A stretch of 64,000 bases of DNA from Bedellia somnulentella (Eukaryota; Arthropoda; Insecta; Lepidoptera; Bedelliidae), in assembly GCA_963576735.1 (NCBI GenBank), contig OY755176.1, positions 12,261,423 to 12,325,422 on the forward strand, in the 5' to 3' direction. The notes beneath the pieces were generated by a model that saw only the letters and a list, made by a program, of their open reading frames with translations, searched no databases and was not told the origin of the DNA. A program made the position numbers and the translations under genes. Positions within the stretch are counted from its first letter, which is position 1, and each line of letters starts with the position of its first letter. Positions 54,511 through 64,000 of the stretch are shown here, in pieces.

Positions 54511-54750
54511 CTGTGTAGTCTAGGTTTAGAATAGCACTACCCTATTTCTACCCGTGGGTGATCGTAAGAGGCGACTAGTGTAGAGACTTTTTAAGTATTT
54601 TTTGGGCGATGTCGTTAGAGACCCGTCACCAACAATTATTTATTTTTACCATCTTTTCCCCACTCAACTTCCGAAAGTAGCTGAAAAATTTCTTATTCCA
54701 AAGCTCTGGCTTCCCCGTTTAGGGATTAATAGCCGTGAGTATGTATGTAA
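54511..54750 (+). mobile_element. SINE B copy with target duplication
   Basis: Head GCTGTGTAGTCTAGGTTTAG, tail GGGATTAATAGCCGTGAGTA. CCGAGTAAA lies on both sides (about 54499-54507 and 54751-54759), a 9-bp duplication. Confidence 0.8.
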
Positions 54751-54790
54751 CCGAGTAAATACGTCAGAATTGTATATGTATAATTTATAA

Positions 54791-54885
54791 CTGCGTTCAT
54801 GGTCTATCGGTTACAGCCTTAGATTCATGAACCGGAAGTCTCCGGGTTGTAATCCCACAGGGGTTGCCCTCACAAAATCACTCAG
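54791..54885 (+). mobile_element. tRNA-like SINE head, unassigned family
   Basis: TGGTCTATCGGTTACAGCC (A-box-like) and TCCGGGTTGTAATCCC (B-box-like) sit 45 bp apart, with a CCGGAAGTCTCCGGG-like stem. The downstream sequence does not match SINE A-E. It could be a further SINE family or a tRNA relic. Confidence 0.4.
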
Positions 54886-55193
54886 ATTTATCTCTGTTTG
54901 CTTAGGAAATTGCAAGCTGAATTTACCTGATTACTTAAATACGACGAAGGTTCTGTGTCTCTGTGGTAAAACTAATATTAATATGGATATTTTGATTAAG
55001 ATAGGACACATCCACATAAGATTCATGTATGTTCGCTATCATGATCAACACCTGAAAGTTAGTCAGGAAATAAAGAAAACACATTGTCCCTTTACAGAAA
55101 TAAAAGGAAAAAATATCGCAATAATAATAAAAAAAGCCACTTTTACAATTCCGATTTACTCCGCTAATTTGATTATGATACGACAAGATATGT
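54886..55193. other. Intron sequence, unassigned
   Basis: Open frames in both directions (54827-55303, 54935-55186) overlap and have no domain. Part may belong to the tRNA-headed element before it. Confidence 0.3.
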
Positions 55194-55207
55194 TAAGAGT
55201 AAATATT

Positions 55208-55458
55208 ACTTACTTACTTACTTATACTCACGGCTATAAATCCCTAGAAGGGGTAGCCAGAGCTAAGGAATTAAAAATTCCTCAGCCACATTTGGAAAGT
55301 TGAGTGGGGAAAAGATGGTAAAATAAAGGTTGTTGGTGATGGGTCTCCAACCGCATCGCCCAAAAATCCTTTTAAAGCCCCAATACCGTTAGTCGCCTCT
55401 TTCGTTCACCCACCGGAAGAAATGGGGTAGTGCTATTCTAAGCCGACACTACACGGCA
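55208..55458 (-). mobile_element. SINE B copy, complete, with target duplication
   Basis: A perfect 14-bp duplication (TAAGAGTAAATATT) at 55194-55207 and 55459-55472. The tail is (TTAC)n here instead of (CATA)n on the plus strand. Near consensus, so young. Confidence 0.92.
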
Positions 55459-55472
55459 TAAGAGTAAATATT

Positions 55473-56403
55473 CTTATTATATATTATATAGTTCTTGTTC
55501 ATTTAAAAAATAAAACTGTTGTTTCTCATTAAATTCACGGTATTAAATAAAAAAAAAGTTAATAATATGAAGGGTTTGGCATTAATTAGATATTCTAAAA
55601 TAGTCTCCCAGAATAAAAGATCAAGTTCCCACCACTAATCTACACGGAATTTTCGTCTTACATTTCTCACAAAATTATAATAATGGACTACAGCACAATT
55701 AAAATATACGTTACAACGAAAACCCCTGAATCTTCATTAAATAAGATTACGTTTGTTTTCATAATTAATTTTACTTTTGGTTTCCTTCACAAAACAGTGT
55801 AAATACAGCGCACGCACAATAACAAAATTTCATAAAATAAATGTAAAATGATTGTGGAGCACTGGAAATGCTATTAGCTTAGTTCATTTTCAAAGAAAAA
55901 TATTAACAGGTTTTCATAAAAATAATTATGACGATAAATCTGATAAAGAGGATCTGATCACCCAACTTAAAGAATGAGCGAATATTTTTATAGACAATTT
56001 TGGCAGAAGTAAAGATAAAAGGTATTGTGTAAAGTTTTTGGTGTCCATCGCTCACTAATCACTTAATAACCCAGGGCCTAAATCGCTTCATCTAAAACGG
56101 GAGTTGGGATGAGATAGTATATTGTTTTTATAAGTTACCACCGCCCCACCACCATAGGGCTATTTTTAGTATCCAAAATTTTCTTGTGTCCAAATATAAA
56201 AGAATGTGCTGGAATTTTTAAGGTCCTTACTGAGGTTGAATTGGTCAAGGCAGAGTATAATTTGATAAATTTTAACTTATTTAATTTGATGATAATCAAT
56301 AATGCATTGAATAAGATGATGAGACTAAAAAACCTGATTAGCAATAAGTAAAATGTATATTAAATATTTTTTGATATCATTATAATATAATATAATATAA
56401 TAT
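55473..56403. other. Intron sequence, unassigned
   Basis: AT-rich, with a TAATA-type repeat at about 56380-56403 just before the LINE. No exon was found. Confidence 0.35.
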
Positions 56404-59400
56404 TTGCTGTGTAGTGTCGGCATAGAATAGCACTACCCCATCTCTTCCCGTGGGTGTTTCGTAGGAGTCGACTAAGGGAACAGGGCTTTTCCATCTTCGC
56501 CCTTACACCAATCCAAGGTCTGCCGCGCCGAGGGATGCATGGCCAGGGGTGAGCCTGGTCGCTAGCGTGCCGCCGTCCCGGAGCTTGGTGCACTCCGGGT
56601 ACTAAATAACCTTACCTAGTCAAGCGGGGCTCTGGCTAGGCGGACAGTTTATTTCCCTTGCTTTTCGTGGGGTCCAAATGTGTTTCAGAACAAAAATTAA
56701 ACACGATGGCGGCGATGTGGCTCGCCACCTGTCACGCCGTGGTTCCTCGCGGGGCGAAAAGTGGGCTGAAGAGACCCGCTTTGGTACGATGAATGTGTGT
56801 GGAGGGATGCATGAAAAATTAGATGAAGTATGTTTGATTATGGAAGAAAGAAACCTAGATTTTCTGTGTGTGAATGAAACGAAGCGCAAGGAAAAAGAGG
56901 TTTCACAACTTGGCCCATTTACTGCTATCTGGTCGGGAGTTGCCGAGAGTGACAGAGCTTGCCAAGGCGTGGGACTTCTAATATCTGAAAGGATGGCTAA
57001 GTGCATGAAAGATTATGCATGTGTGAGTCCAAGGCTCCTATGGATAAAGGTGAAGGTAGGGCTTGTCCGGATGCGCATAATTTGCGTGTATGCTCCGGAC
57101 ATGTCCAAACCATTATCCGAGAGGGAGGAGTTTTGGAATTTGTTAGACGATGTTGCGAATGGGTGTGATCAGAATGAGAGAATTGTTATGTTAGGAGATT
57201 TTAATGGTTGGGTTGGGGTGTCACGCAACGGTTGTGAAAGAGTTTTAGGAAAGTTTGGTGATAAAAGAGTGAACGAGAATGGGGAGAAATTGATTGATGT
57301 ATGTTTGGGGAGGAATCTTTGTGTTACGAACACGTTGTTTGAACACAAAGATATCCATATGTATACTAGACAGAGGGGAAGCGAGAGAAGTATGATAGAT
57401 TTTGTGATAGTGGATGAAAGGCTAAGAGCAAAGGTTGTTGACACCAGAGTCTATAGGGGCATTAACGTTGGCACAGATCACTTCCTCGTGATATCACGAT
57501 TGAGGGGACTGTGCACGCGTTGGCGTCACAGGGCCAAAGTGTCAACAACTGAATTTGCGAGAATTAAAGTGGAGAAATTGGAAGAGGATGTAAACATTAG
57601 AGATGAATACATGAAGAAACTGGACGAGAGACTACGTTGCGTGGAGATGAAGGATGAATTGGAAATAGAAGAAGCATGGGATATGCTCAAATCGTCAATG
57701 GTTGAATGTGCGACGGAAGTGTGTGGATTGAGTAAGAGGACAAATAGACCACCAACAAGTTGGTGGGATAAAGATGTGAAAGAGGCAGTTGGAGATAAGA
57801 AGAAAGCTTGGTTGGATTTACTAGCGATTAAAGCTAGTAAACGAATGGATGCGAGTGTAACTGACGATGTAGTGCAGAAAAGTGAAGATGAATATAAGAG
57901 AGTTAAGAATGAGGTAAAGAAGAAAATAGAAAAGAAAAAGCGAGATCTGCAAGAGTGGTGTGAGAGGAAACTTTCTGATAATTTCCGGGATAACCAAAAG
58001 TTATTCTGGAAATATATCCGGAAAGAAAAGGGAGTTTCCCAAAACACGAGAGTGAATGTAGTGAGAGATGAACAGGGTGAATTGGCGACGGATGAAAGTA
58101 GCATAAGACGAGTATGGAAGAACTATTTTGAGGGACTGTTTGAAAAAGAGGATTCACCTATTTCTTCGCCAATGGGCAGCAATGTTGACTGGAATGAGGC
58201 AATGGGTGACAGTAGTGACAGTGAGATTAGTATGGAAGAAGTAATAAAAGCATTGAAAAGTATGAAAGTAGGGAAAGCGGCAGGGTATGATAGGATAAGT
58301 ATCGAAATGCTGAGGGCTGGTAAAGGGTTGGTGGCTTCCTGGCTGTACTTCCTTTTTCAAAAGTGTTGGTCGAGTGGTAAAGTACCACGAGATTGGTGCA
58401 GGGCAGTAATTGTGCCCTTATATAAAGGAAAAGGGTCACACCAGGAAGCTAAAATCTACCGCGGAATCAGCCTACTCAGTGTTGTCGGTAAATTGTATGC
58501 AAAGGTATTGATTGAAAGAGTGATGAATGAAACAGATGACAAAATTTGGGATGTGCAAGCAGGATTTAGAAAGGGAATGGGATGTATGGATCAAATCTTC
58601 TCTTTAAGGAGCATCACTGAAAAGTTCTTAGCCAAGAATCGAAAGGTGTATTGCTCCTTCATAGATTTAGAGAAGGCGTATGATAGGGTGGTAAGGAAGT
58701 ATTTGTGGGAGGTGTTATCCAAGTTCGGCTTGGGGAGCCAACTTATACGTGCATTGGTATCACTCTATGAGGATTCTAGTGCATGTGTAAGAATAAACGG
58801 GGAAAACACAGACTGGTTCGGTATCTCTAGAGGTGTCCGACAGGGATGTGTAGCTTCTCCGTGGCTCTTCAATTTGTTCATGGATGACTGTCTGATAGAG
58901 TTGCGTGAAAGTGAGTATGGACTGAGAATGGGTGGATTCGTCATCAAATGCCTCTTATATGCTGATGATCAAGTGTTACTTGCATCGTCGGTTGAAGAGT
59001 TGCAAGAGATGATGAATATTGCATGTACGTCGTTTGAAAGAAAAGGAATGAGAGTGAATGTAGATAAAACCAAAACCATGGTTTTTGAGAGAGAGGAGAA
59101 TATGACTGAATGCGTGATTGAGATCGATGGTAAGAAAGTGGAACAAGTGAAAGAGTTCGTATATCTGGGAAGTTTGTTCACTAGGGATGGAAAGTGTGAT
59201 GAAGACATTGAAAGAAGAGTAAAAAAGGGTAATGCGGTAAATGGAGCACTGGATAGTCTCATGTCTAGTCAATCGGTGTCCGAAAAGGCTCGAATGGCTG
59301 TGCATGATGCTGTCCTCGTTCCTACGCTTATGTATGGTAGTGAATGTTGGGTGTGGCAGAAGAAGCATGAAAGCAGAGTGAATGCAGTAGAAATGAGGTC

Positions 59401-59815
59401 CCTCAGAAAAGTTTGTAATGTGAGGTTATGTGATTGTGTAAGGAATGACGTGATTCGTGAAAGATGTGGTGTAAAAGATGATATTGTAAGAAAGATAGAG
59501 AAAGGAATGTTGAGATGGTTTGGGCATATAGAGAGGATGGATGACAGTAAATTGGTAAAAGAGATCTATAGAGCCAATGTGGAAGGTAATGTTAGTAGAG
59601 GACGACCTCGGAGGACACATTTGGATCAAATAGAAAATGTACTCAAAAAGGCAGGTGTCCGTAGTACGAAGAATAAAAGAGCATGTATGAAAAGACTGAT
59701 GGATGTGAATGAAGCTAGAGAGGTTTGCCAGGATCGTACAAAGTGGCGATCGATAGTCTCTGCCTACCCCAATGGGAACTAACGGCGTGAGAATATGTAT
59801 GTATGTATGTATGTA
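56404..59815 (+). mobile_element. Full-length, apparently intact RTE-like LINE
   Basis: The element starts with TGCTGTGTAGTGTCGGCATA, has a ~270-bp 5' UTR, one long ORF and almost no 3' UTR, and ends in ATATGTATGTATGTATGTAT. The single ORF, short 3' region and simple-repeat tail fit the RTE clade. It is in sense orientation in the intron between exons 5 and 6. Flanks are AT-rich (TATAATATAATATAATA), so a target duplication cannot be called. The first ~85 bp and last ~50 bp are shared with SINE B. Confidence 0.9.
56678..59782 (+). CDS. LINE endonuclease/reverse transcriptase, intact (1034 aa)
   Basis: A single polyprotein that nicks target DNA and copies its own RNA there. The N-terminal AP-like endonuclease (about residues 36-275) has NVCGGMHEKL, LCVNETKRK, GDFNGWVG (about 174), MIDFVIVDE and GTDHFLV. 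A charged, helical linker (about 300-480) follows. The reverse transcriptase has AVIVPLYKGKG, CSFIDLEKAYDRV (motif A Asp, about 665), GVRQGCVASPWLFNLFMDD (motif B) and LLYADDQVLL (motif C, about 760). The C-terminus has LMYGSECWVW, MLRWFGHIERMDD and GRPRRTHLDQIEN. No RNase H and no separate ORF1. The first ATG is used because the frame is open from there. A start near TMNVCGG (about residue 37) is possible. There are no stops or frameshifts, so it may be active. The long antisense frames here are shadows of its codon bias. Confidence 0.95.
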   Translation: MCFRTKIKHDGGDVARHLSRRGSSRGEKWAEETRFGTMNVCGGMHEKLDEVCLIMEERNLDFLCVNETKRKEKEVSQLGPFTAIWSGVAESDRACQGVGLLISERMAKCMKDYACVSPRLLWIKVKVGLVRMRIICVYAPDMSKPLSEREEFWNLLDDVANGCDQNERIVMLGDFNGWVGVSRNGCERVLGKFGDKRVNENGEKLIDVCLGRNLCVTNTLFEHKDIHMYTRQRGSERSMIDFVIVDERLRAKVVDTRVYRGINVGTDHFLVISRLRGLCTRWRHRAKVSTTEFARIKVEKLEEDVNIRDEYMKKLDERLRCVEMKDELEIEEAWDMLKSSMVECATEVCGLSKRTNRPPTSWWDKDVKEAVGDKKKAWLDLLAIKASKRMDASVTDDVVQKSEDEYKRVKNEVKKKIEKKKRDLQEWCERKLSDNFRDNQKLFWKYIRKEKGVSQNTRVNVVRDEQGELATDESSIRRVWKNYFEGLFEKEDSPISSPMGSNVDWNEAMGDSSDSEISMEEVIKALKSMKVGKAAGYDRISIEMLRAGKGLVASWLYFLFQKCWSSGKVPRDWCRAVIVPLYKGKGSHQEAKIYRGISLLSVVGKLYAKVLIERVMNETDDKIWDVQAGFRKGMGCMDQIFSLRSITEKFLAKNRKVYCSFIDLEKAYDRVVRKYLWEVLSKFGLGSQLIRALVSLYEDSSACVRINGENTDWFGISRGVRQGCVASPWLFNLFMDDCLIELRESEYGLRMGGFVIKCLLYADDQVLLASSVEELQEMMNIACTSFERKGMRVNVDKTKTMVFEREENMTECVIEIDGKKVEQVKEFVYLGSLFTRDGKCDEDIERRVKKGNAVNGALDSLMSSQSVSEKARMAVHDAVLVPTLMYGSECWVWQKKHESRVNAVEMRSLRKVCNVRLCDCVRNDVIRERCGVKDDIVRKIEKGMLRWFGHIERMDDSKLVKEIYRANVEGNVSRGRPRRTHLDQIENVLKKAGVRSTKNKRACMKRLMDVNEAREVCQDRTKWRSIVSAYPNGN

Positions 59816-60273
59816 TAATATAAAAATTATATTATAATATATTATAAAATAATGTCAACCGCCGAAAAAAAGAAATAAGAATATAATGTTAGTTTCCCTT
59901 TGTGATTATAAAACCGGAGCCAAACAATCAATACACAGAATTAAATCACCAAATTCAACAAAAAAAACAACATTCTCTTTTAGACTTGATCGTTAGGCGT
60001 CAACTCATAACCGCGAAAGTAAAGGAACTTACATTAAATTTTCTTTAATAACGTATAACGTACGTATAACGTAGAGGTGAAAACACAATGGTTGATTATT
60101 TAGCTTTTCCTATCTTTTTATTTAATGGTTGCCTATTTTTAAACTCAAAAGTTAAACTAAAATACTCAGACATGAAATAATAGAAAAATATTTTCTTTTA
60201 CTTTTAAACTTTAATTTAAAAAATATTAATCCACCAGTGCAAACTAAGTTGAAATTGTCTGCTCTACCCACAG
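59816..60273. other. Intron sequence before exon 6
   Basis: AT-rich, unassigned. The acceptor tract GTCTGCTCTACCCACAG precedes exon 6. Confidence 0.4.
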
Positions 60274-60351
60274 GACAGCCTGGACTCGCTAGCCCGCATA
60301 CAAAGCAGAAGCCTGGAGGGCAACCTCTACAGCAAAGTTAATGAAATACAG
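60274..60351 (+). CDS. Exon 6: coiled coil
   Basis: The exon is 78 bp, 26 codons, phase 0 both sides, between CTACCCACAG and CAG|GTAAAAC. The translation is DSLDSLARIQSRSLEGNLYS followed by KVNEIQ. It continues the heptad pattern of exon 5. Joined to exon 7 it reads as one uninterrupted helix. Confidence 0.85.
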
Positions 60352-61207
60352 GTAAAACTTTATAAAAGGTCGCTTTTCTATTACACTTTCTTTACAACTC
60401 CCTGACCCTTGCGTCATTTAGTTACTACTTGTGCATCTCACGTTTTAATACAAACGTCGTTTGACGTACTTTTCTTTTAGTCTTTGGGTTTCAGGTATAT
60501 TTAGATACGTTATAGCATACACCTTTGTTTTTTTTATTTCTTTTGAACGTCATTAGGGAGGTTTTTTAACTGGTTTTCAGAGAATTTAATTTTAGCATGG
60601 ATGCCACAAAATCAACACATTAATGATAGAGTAAACTTAACTTACAATTAGTATATTCGCTTTATTTTTTCTCGATATTAAGAACTTCCATTATGTCCCA
60701 AAAAGCTTCAGTTAGTTGCAGAGCTATTGTTGTACACCCTGTTTTGGTTTGGAGCTAATATCTGCCAAGATTCAGACGGATCCCTTAACTCGTTTTCCAG
60801 TTATAATAATTATAGCTGAAAATTACGTTCATTGGGCCGATCCAACTGCCATATCTCGCTGTTAGGAACCCATTTAAAGTAATTTTGGTGGTTAATCTTA
60901 GTCCCTGTTAAGATAAGTCTTAAGATAAGTATATCTAAAGATGCTCCTTTCATTGCTTAAATTCGTTCAACGGAAGCGTGATTGATCAAAGTACTGATTT
61001 AGGTTCTCTGCTAATCGAAGCAAGCATAAATTATCAAATTAACTAGAGGTCCAATAACCCAACAACCGTATTGAAGTAATAACCGTATATAAACTAAAGT
61101 TCTGAGTGGCATAAAACTAATTACTATATCTTAGAAGGTAACACAACGGAAATCTCGGTTAAACTTAATAGTACTTTATTTTCATTACTTTTCTTGTTTC
61201 TCTCTAG
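60352..61207. other. Intron between exons 6 and 7 (856 bp)
   Basis: The shortest intron in the window and the only one without a recognisable SINE. Confidence 0.6.
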
Positions 61208-61276
61208 GAGGAAATTTTACTGAAGAAATATGACTACAGAGCCGCACAGCTACATCTAGCAGCAGTTCGCACTCAG
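61208..61276 (+). CDS. Exon 7: coiled coil
   Basis: The exon is 69 bp, 23 codons, phase 0 both sides, between CTTGTTTCTCTCTAG and CAG|GTGAGTG, the best donor in the set. The translation is EEILLKKYDYRAAQLHLAAV followed by RTQ. EIL....Y...QLHLA could also be read as a coiled coil of the WHAMM/JMY type, which is the main alternative to FES/FER for this part. The next exon was not found before 64000. Confidence 0.85.
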
Positions 61277-62591
61277 GTGAGTGTGTAGCAAATACGTATT
61301 GTTAATATCCACACACTGAATACAGGAAAAGGTTTGAGTTGTACAAGTATTGTTGGAGCTTCAGAAGAATGAGACTAGATGGCGCTATGTTCACCAACTT
61401 AAATTAAAAAGGACCGTAAAGTAAAATACTTTACGGTAGATCGGATAGATTAACCGATGATGCTAAATGCTTCCATCTTTTTCTGTAAAAACATCAATAA
61501 TGGTTACTTAGTTTGACAGTTTTTTCTACTTCAAAATTAGGTTAAAAACCACCTGTAAACTCGTAAAAAGCAGGTCACTTCTGCGCATGCCTATTTTGTA
61601 GTGAACGAAAACGACAAAAGTTACAGCAGCGTTCGATAAAGAAATAGGCCAACTACACAAAACAAACAACGATGATGAATTAATGATGCTTTTATAAAGA
61701 ATATGTCTTGATTTCTGACATTTTTGATTATGATACCGCACTTTCAACTTCTTTAGCCTGCTCAGCAAAAATAATGGGAATTATAGAAAATAAAATTTAA
61801 ATTAGATTTATTGTGTAAAATAATTTATTCTTTAAATAAATACATACTAGATACATATTATTAAATAGATAGAATTTATAACAATAGCTGTTATCATATC
61901 ACATTTGACCTAGCCAAGTCCTTCGCGGGTTGCGGAGTGCGCAGCTTCCCATCCCATTTTCATCTGACAGAAGATCTTTGTTTAACTTGTCAGTCGCCTC
62001 CGAACCAGATCTCTCTTGATTTTACGTAATAAATTGTTTATTATCCGTCCAGTATCTCTTTTATCAAACAAAAGACTAATTTTATTCATTGACTAGAGTG
62101 CTAGTGTGTGTTTAGTGTTATTATGGGGTGGTTGAGCATGAAAAATCATATGGTGCGTACAAAGTCGTAAACTTAATTTTATTGCTACAATTACTTTAAT
62201 TGTTGTCAATTGTGTTTTGTTTTATCATACTTAATAATTCAAGATAAAATCAAATTATTATTGTGCTATTAAGTAATGAGATGAAACATTATGATCAACT
62301 TAATGCAGGAATGTACAAAAGTATCAATAAACTCAATATAATTGTGCTATATTCAAATAAGGGGCTACCGAGGCGAAAAATCTCTTTTCGACCTAACTGT
62401 TTTGAAATTAATTACCATTTGCAGTGGCTCTATATTCCCTTTCACTTAATTGATTTTGTCCATCCTCTATATTCATTCAGCTTGATAAATTCAAAACAAA
62501 CACATTGAACACTGCCTACATTCACGGAAATCCCAAAAAACAGTAACCGGTGTTTAAGATGCGATAGGAAAGCGCTGACTAATTACTTCCC
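61277..62591. other. Intron sequence, unassigned
   Basis: A short inverted repeat AAAGTAAAATACTTTACGGT lies near 61417-61437. The GC-richer stretch 61910-62030 and the frames at 61526-61768 and 62263-62508 have no recognised domain. Confidence 0.35.
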
Positions 62592-62768
62592 TGTATGTTC
62601 CCCTGTGTCATACGAGACGACCAAGGGTATTAGGGCTTTTTAGCGATTGTTGCGCGATATGGCTGGAGACTCACCACCAGCTATTCAATTACAAAAGCAG
62701 ATTAGTAATTTTTAAATAGAAATTTGCTCATCCCTTTTTGAGATTCATAGACATAAGTATGTGTTACA
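62592..62768 (+). mobile_element. SINE B copy, old, head lost
   Basis: GACGACCAAGGGTATTAGGG, GATATGGCTGGAGACTCACC and CATCCCTTTTTGAGATTCAT follow the family order. Confidence 0.6.
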
Positions 62769-62825
62769 ACTTCCGCGAGATTGTCGTTTGTATTTACAAA
62801 TAATAAAAACAAAGTTAGTTAGGAG

Positions 62826-63110
62826 CATACATACATATGCCTCATATATTTACGCCATAAGTTTCATTGTGGCAGGCAGAGACTATTGATCGCCTCTTTG
62901 TACGATCCTGGCAAACCCTTCGACTTTCGTCTATATTCAGAAAAATGCTAATTTATTCTTCAGAATACGGAGGCTATTCCCTGTTTAATCTAATTTTGTC
63001 CTCCGTGTCGTCTGTTTCTGGCGTTAGGACACATTGCTCTATAAAAAAATACTTGCCTTCATCCACTCTATGTGGCCAAACCATCTTAACATTCCTTTGC
63101 CAATCTATTA
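62826..63110 (-). mobile_element. RTE-like LINE 3' fragment, diverged
   Basis: GGCAGGCAGAGACTATTGAT, CGCCTCTTTGTACGATCCTG and TTTATTCTTCAGAATACGGA match the LINE 3' end in minus orientation. The match probably continues, with decay, to CTATGTGGCCAAACCATCTT (LRWFGHIE region). Confidence 0.7.
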
Positions 63111-63212
63111 TTATTATACTTTGCTATTACAATATCATCTTTCACATCGCACTCTATTATTATAGCCTAATATTGTTTTATTTTCTGAGGGACCTCATCT
63201 TACTAAATTCAT

Positions 63213-63305
63213 ACAATATACCCACGGCTATCATGCACAAAATGGGGTAGCCAGAGTTTGAGAAATTAATTGGGAAGATGATTTTAAACATCGTTGATGA
63301 ATTTT
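63213..63305 (-). mobile_element. SINE B 3' fragment, old
   Basis: ACAATATACCCACGGCTATC, GGGGTAGCCAGAGTTTGAG and TTAATTGGGAAGATGAT match the tail and adjacent body. Confidence 0.6.
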
Positions 63306-64000
63306 GTTAAGTAGACTAACTACAAAGTTCAAGACCGATCCTTCGTCAAATACTTGACTTTCAATTGATGTTTCTGGATGGTGCATTGTGTTATGTTGAG
63401 ATAGTGTGTTGAAATGCACGTCTGCTTCTGGAAGGCTGTCTTAACAGTGTGTAGAGCAAACAGTGTTGTCCACCTATTTAGTGTCGCTTGGCCAGCTAAA
63501 CGAAGATGTAAGCATGACTGCAATAAAAAAAAATCTACTATTTAAATTATTATGTTTTGTTTTAATTCTGAAATCTAAAATAGAGGTTTTTTCTACTGTT
63601 TATTTTTTTTGCATTCAATACATAAATTTCAATTAGTAACTAGCTAAATCATTTGTTTCACCATGCCCTAATAATGACCATAAATTATTACCATACCAAC
63701 CAACCAAAGGTTAACTACACGGGATCACTTTTCCTTATTAGACCGCCAATTGTACGAGTACTTTACCATACTAGGTATTTAAAGTCTACTTACTTTAAGT
63801 AGTAGCTCACGGGATGACGGGAAATAACTAAGGTAAATAAGGTCATGTCAAATGAGGATGGGCATTTTGGTCCCCATGTTAAATGTCTCTCAATCAAGTT
63901 GAATCATATATCATTCTAAAGCCCTGTTAGTGTAGAAAAAAAAGACTTTAGGAGCAATTTTGTTAGAGCTGCCGATTTTGATGTACAGTTTTTTGCAAAT
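63306..64000. other. Intron sequence, unassigned
   Basis: No exon or repeat was recognised before the window ends. Confidence 0.35.

Noticed and set aside
54827..55303. 158-residue open frame
   Set aside because: It starts at a non-ATG-supported position in a tRNA-like SINE head, crosses into SINE B and has no domain.
57526..58104. 192-residue antisense open frame and other minus-strand frames at 56620-59629
   Set aside because: They are shadows of the long LINE ORF. Purine-rich sense codons leave the opposite strand open.
61910..62030. Candidate exon in a GC-richer stretch after exon 7
   Set aside because: No acceptor/donor pair keeps a phase-0 frame without stops, and the translation shows no continuation of the coiled coil.

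Overview
The window is insect nuclear DNA, most likely from a butterfly or moth (Lepidoptera). The evidence is AT-rich sequence, short phase-0 exons separated by multi-kilobase introns, very dense tRNA-like SINEs and RTE-like LINEs, an intact mariner, and repeats of a type I associate with lepidopteran introns. The order is an inference from general knowledge. No database search was possible.

One host gene runs left to right. I recognise seven internal coding exons, at 24790-25012, 34764-34928, 44759-44839, 47852-48040, 53839-53967, 60274-60351 and 61208-61276. They join in one reading frame to give about 311 residues. The product looks like an F-BAR membrane-binding domain followed by a coiled-coil linker. 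The F-BAR part fits the FES/FER non-receptor tyrosine kinases best. Neither the start codon nor the SH2 and kinase exons are visible, so the gene extends beyond the window on at least the right side. Two of the seven exons have a decayed partial copy in the intron just downstream (35208-35297 and 48112-48220).

Most of the rest is mobile DNA, much of it nested. SINE B, about 250 bp with a (GTAT)n tail, is the commonest family, with more than 25 copies. It shares both its ends with an apparently intact RTE-like LINE at 56404-59815 (1034-residue endonuclease/reverse transcriptase), so it looks like an internally deleted or chimeric passenger of that LINE. SINE A is about 365 bp, with a tRNA-like head and a (TTATG)n tail. 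SINE C has a tRNA-like head. SINE D is a short tRNA-like element. SINE E, at 17335-17687, has a 5S-rRNA-like head. An intact mariner lies at 45290-46580, and a truncated Jockey/CR1-like LINE at 20914-22098. Fold-back elements lie near 12040, 13630, 14000, 15070, 15620-16011, 16711-17238, 43197-43355 and 48436-49332. A perfect 239-bp unit is repeated three times at 38358-39074.

The layout is as follows. 1-24.8 kb is non-coding and repeat-rich (upstream intron or intergenic). 24.8-61.3 kb is the exon-bearing part, with introns of about 9.8, 9.8, 3.0, 5.8, 6.3 and 0.86 kb. 61.3-64 kb is the next intron. I found no CRISPR array, rRNA operon or convincing functional tRNA gene.
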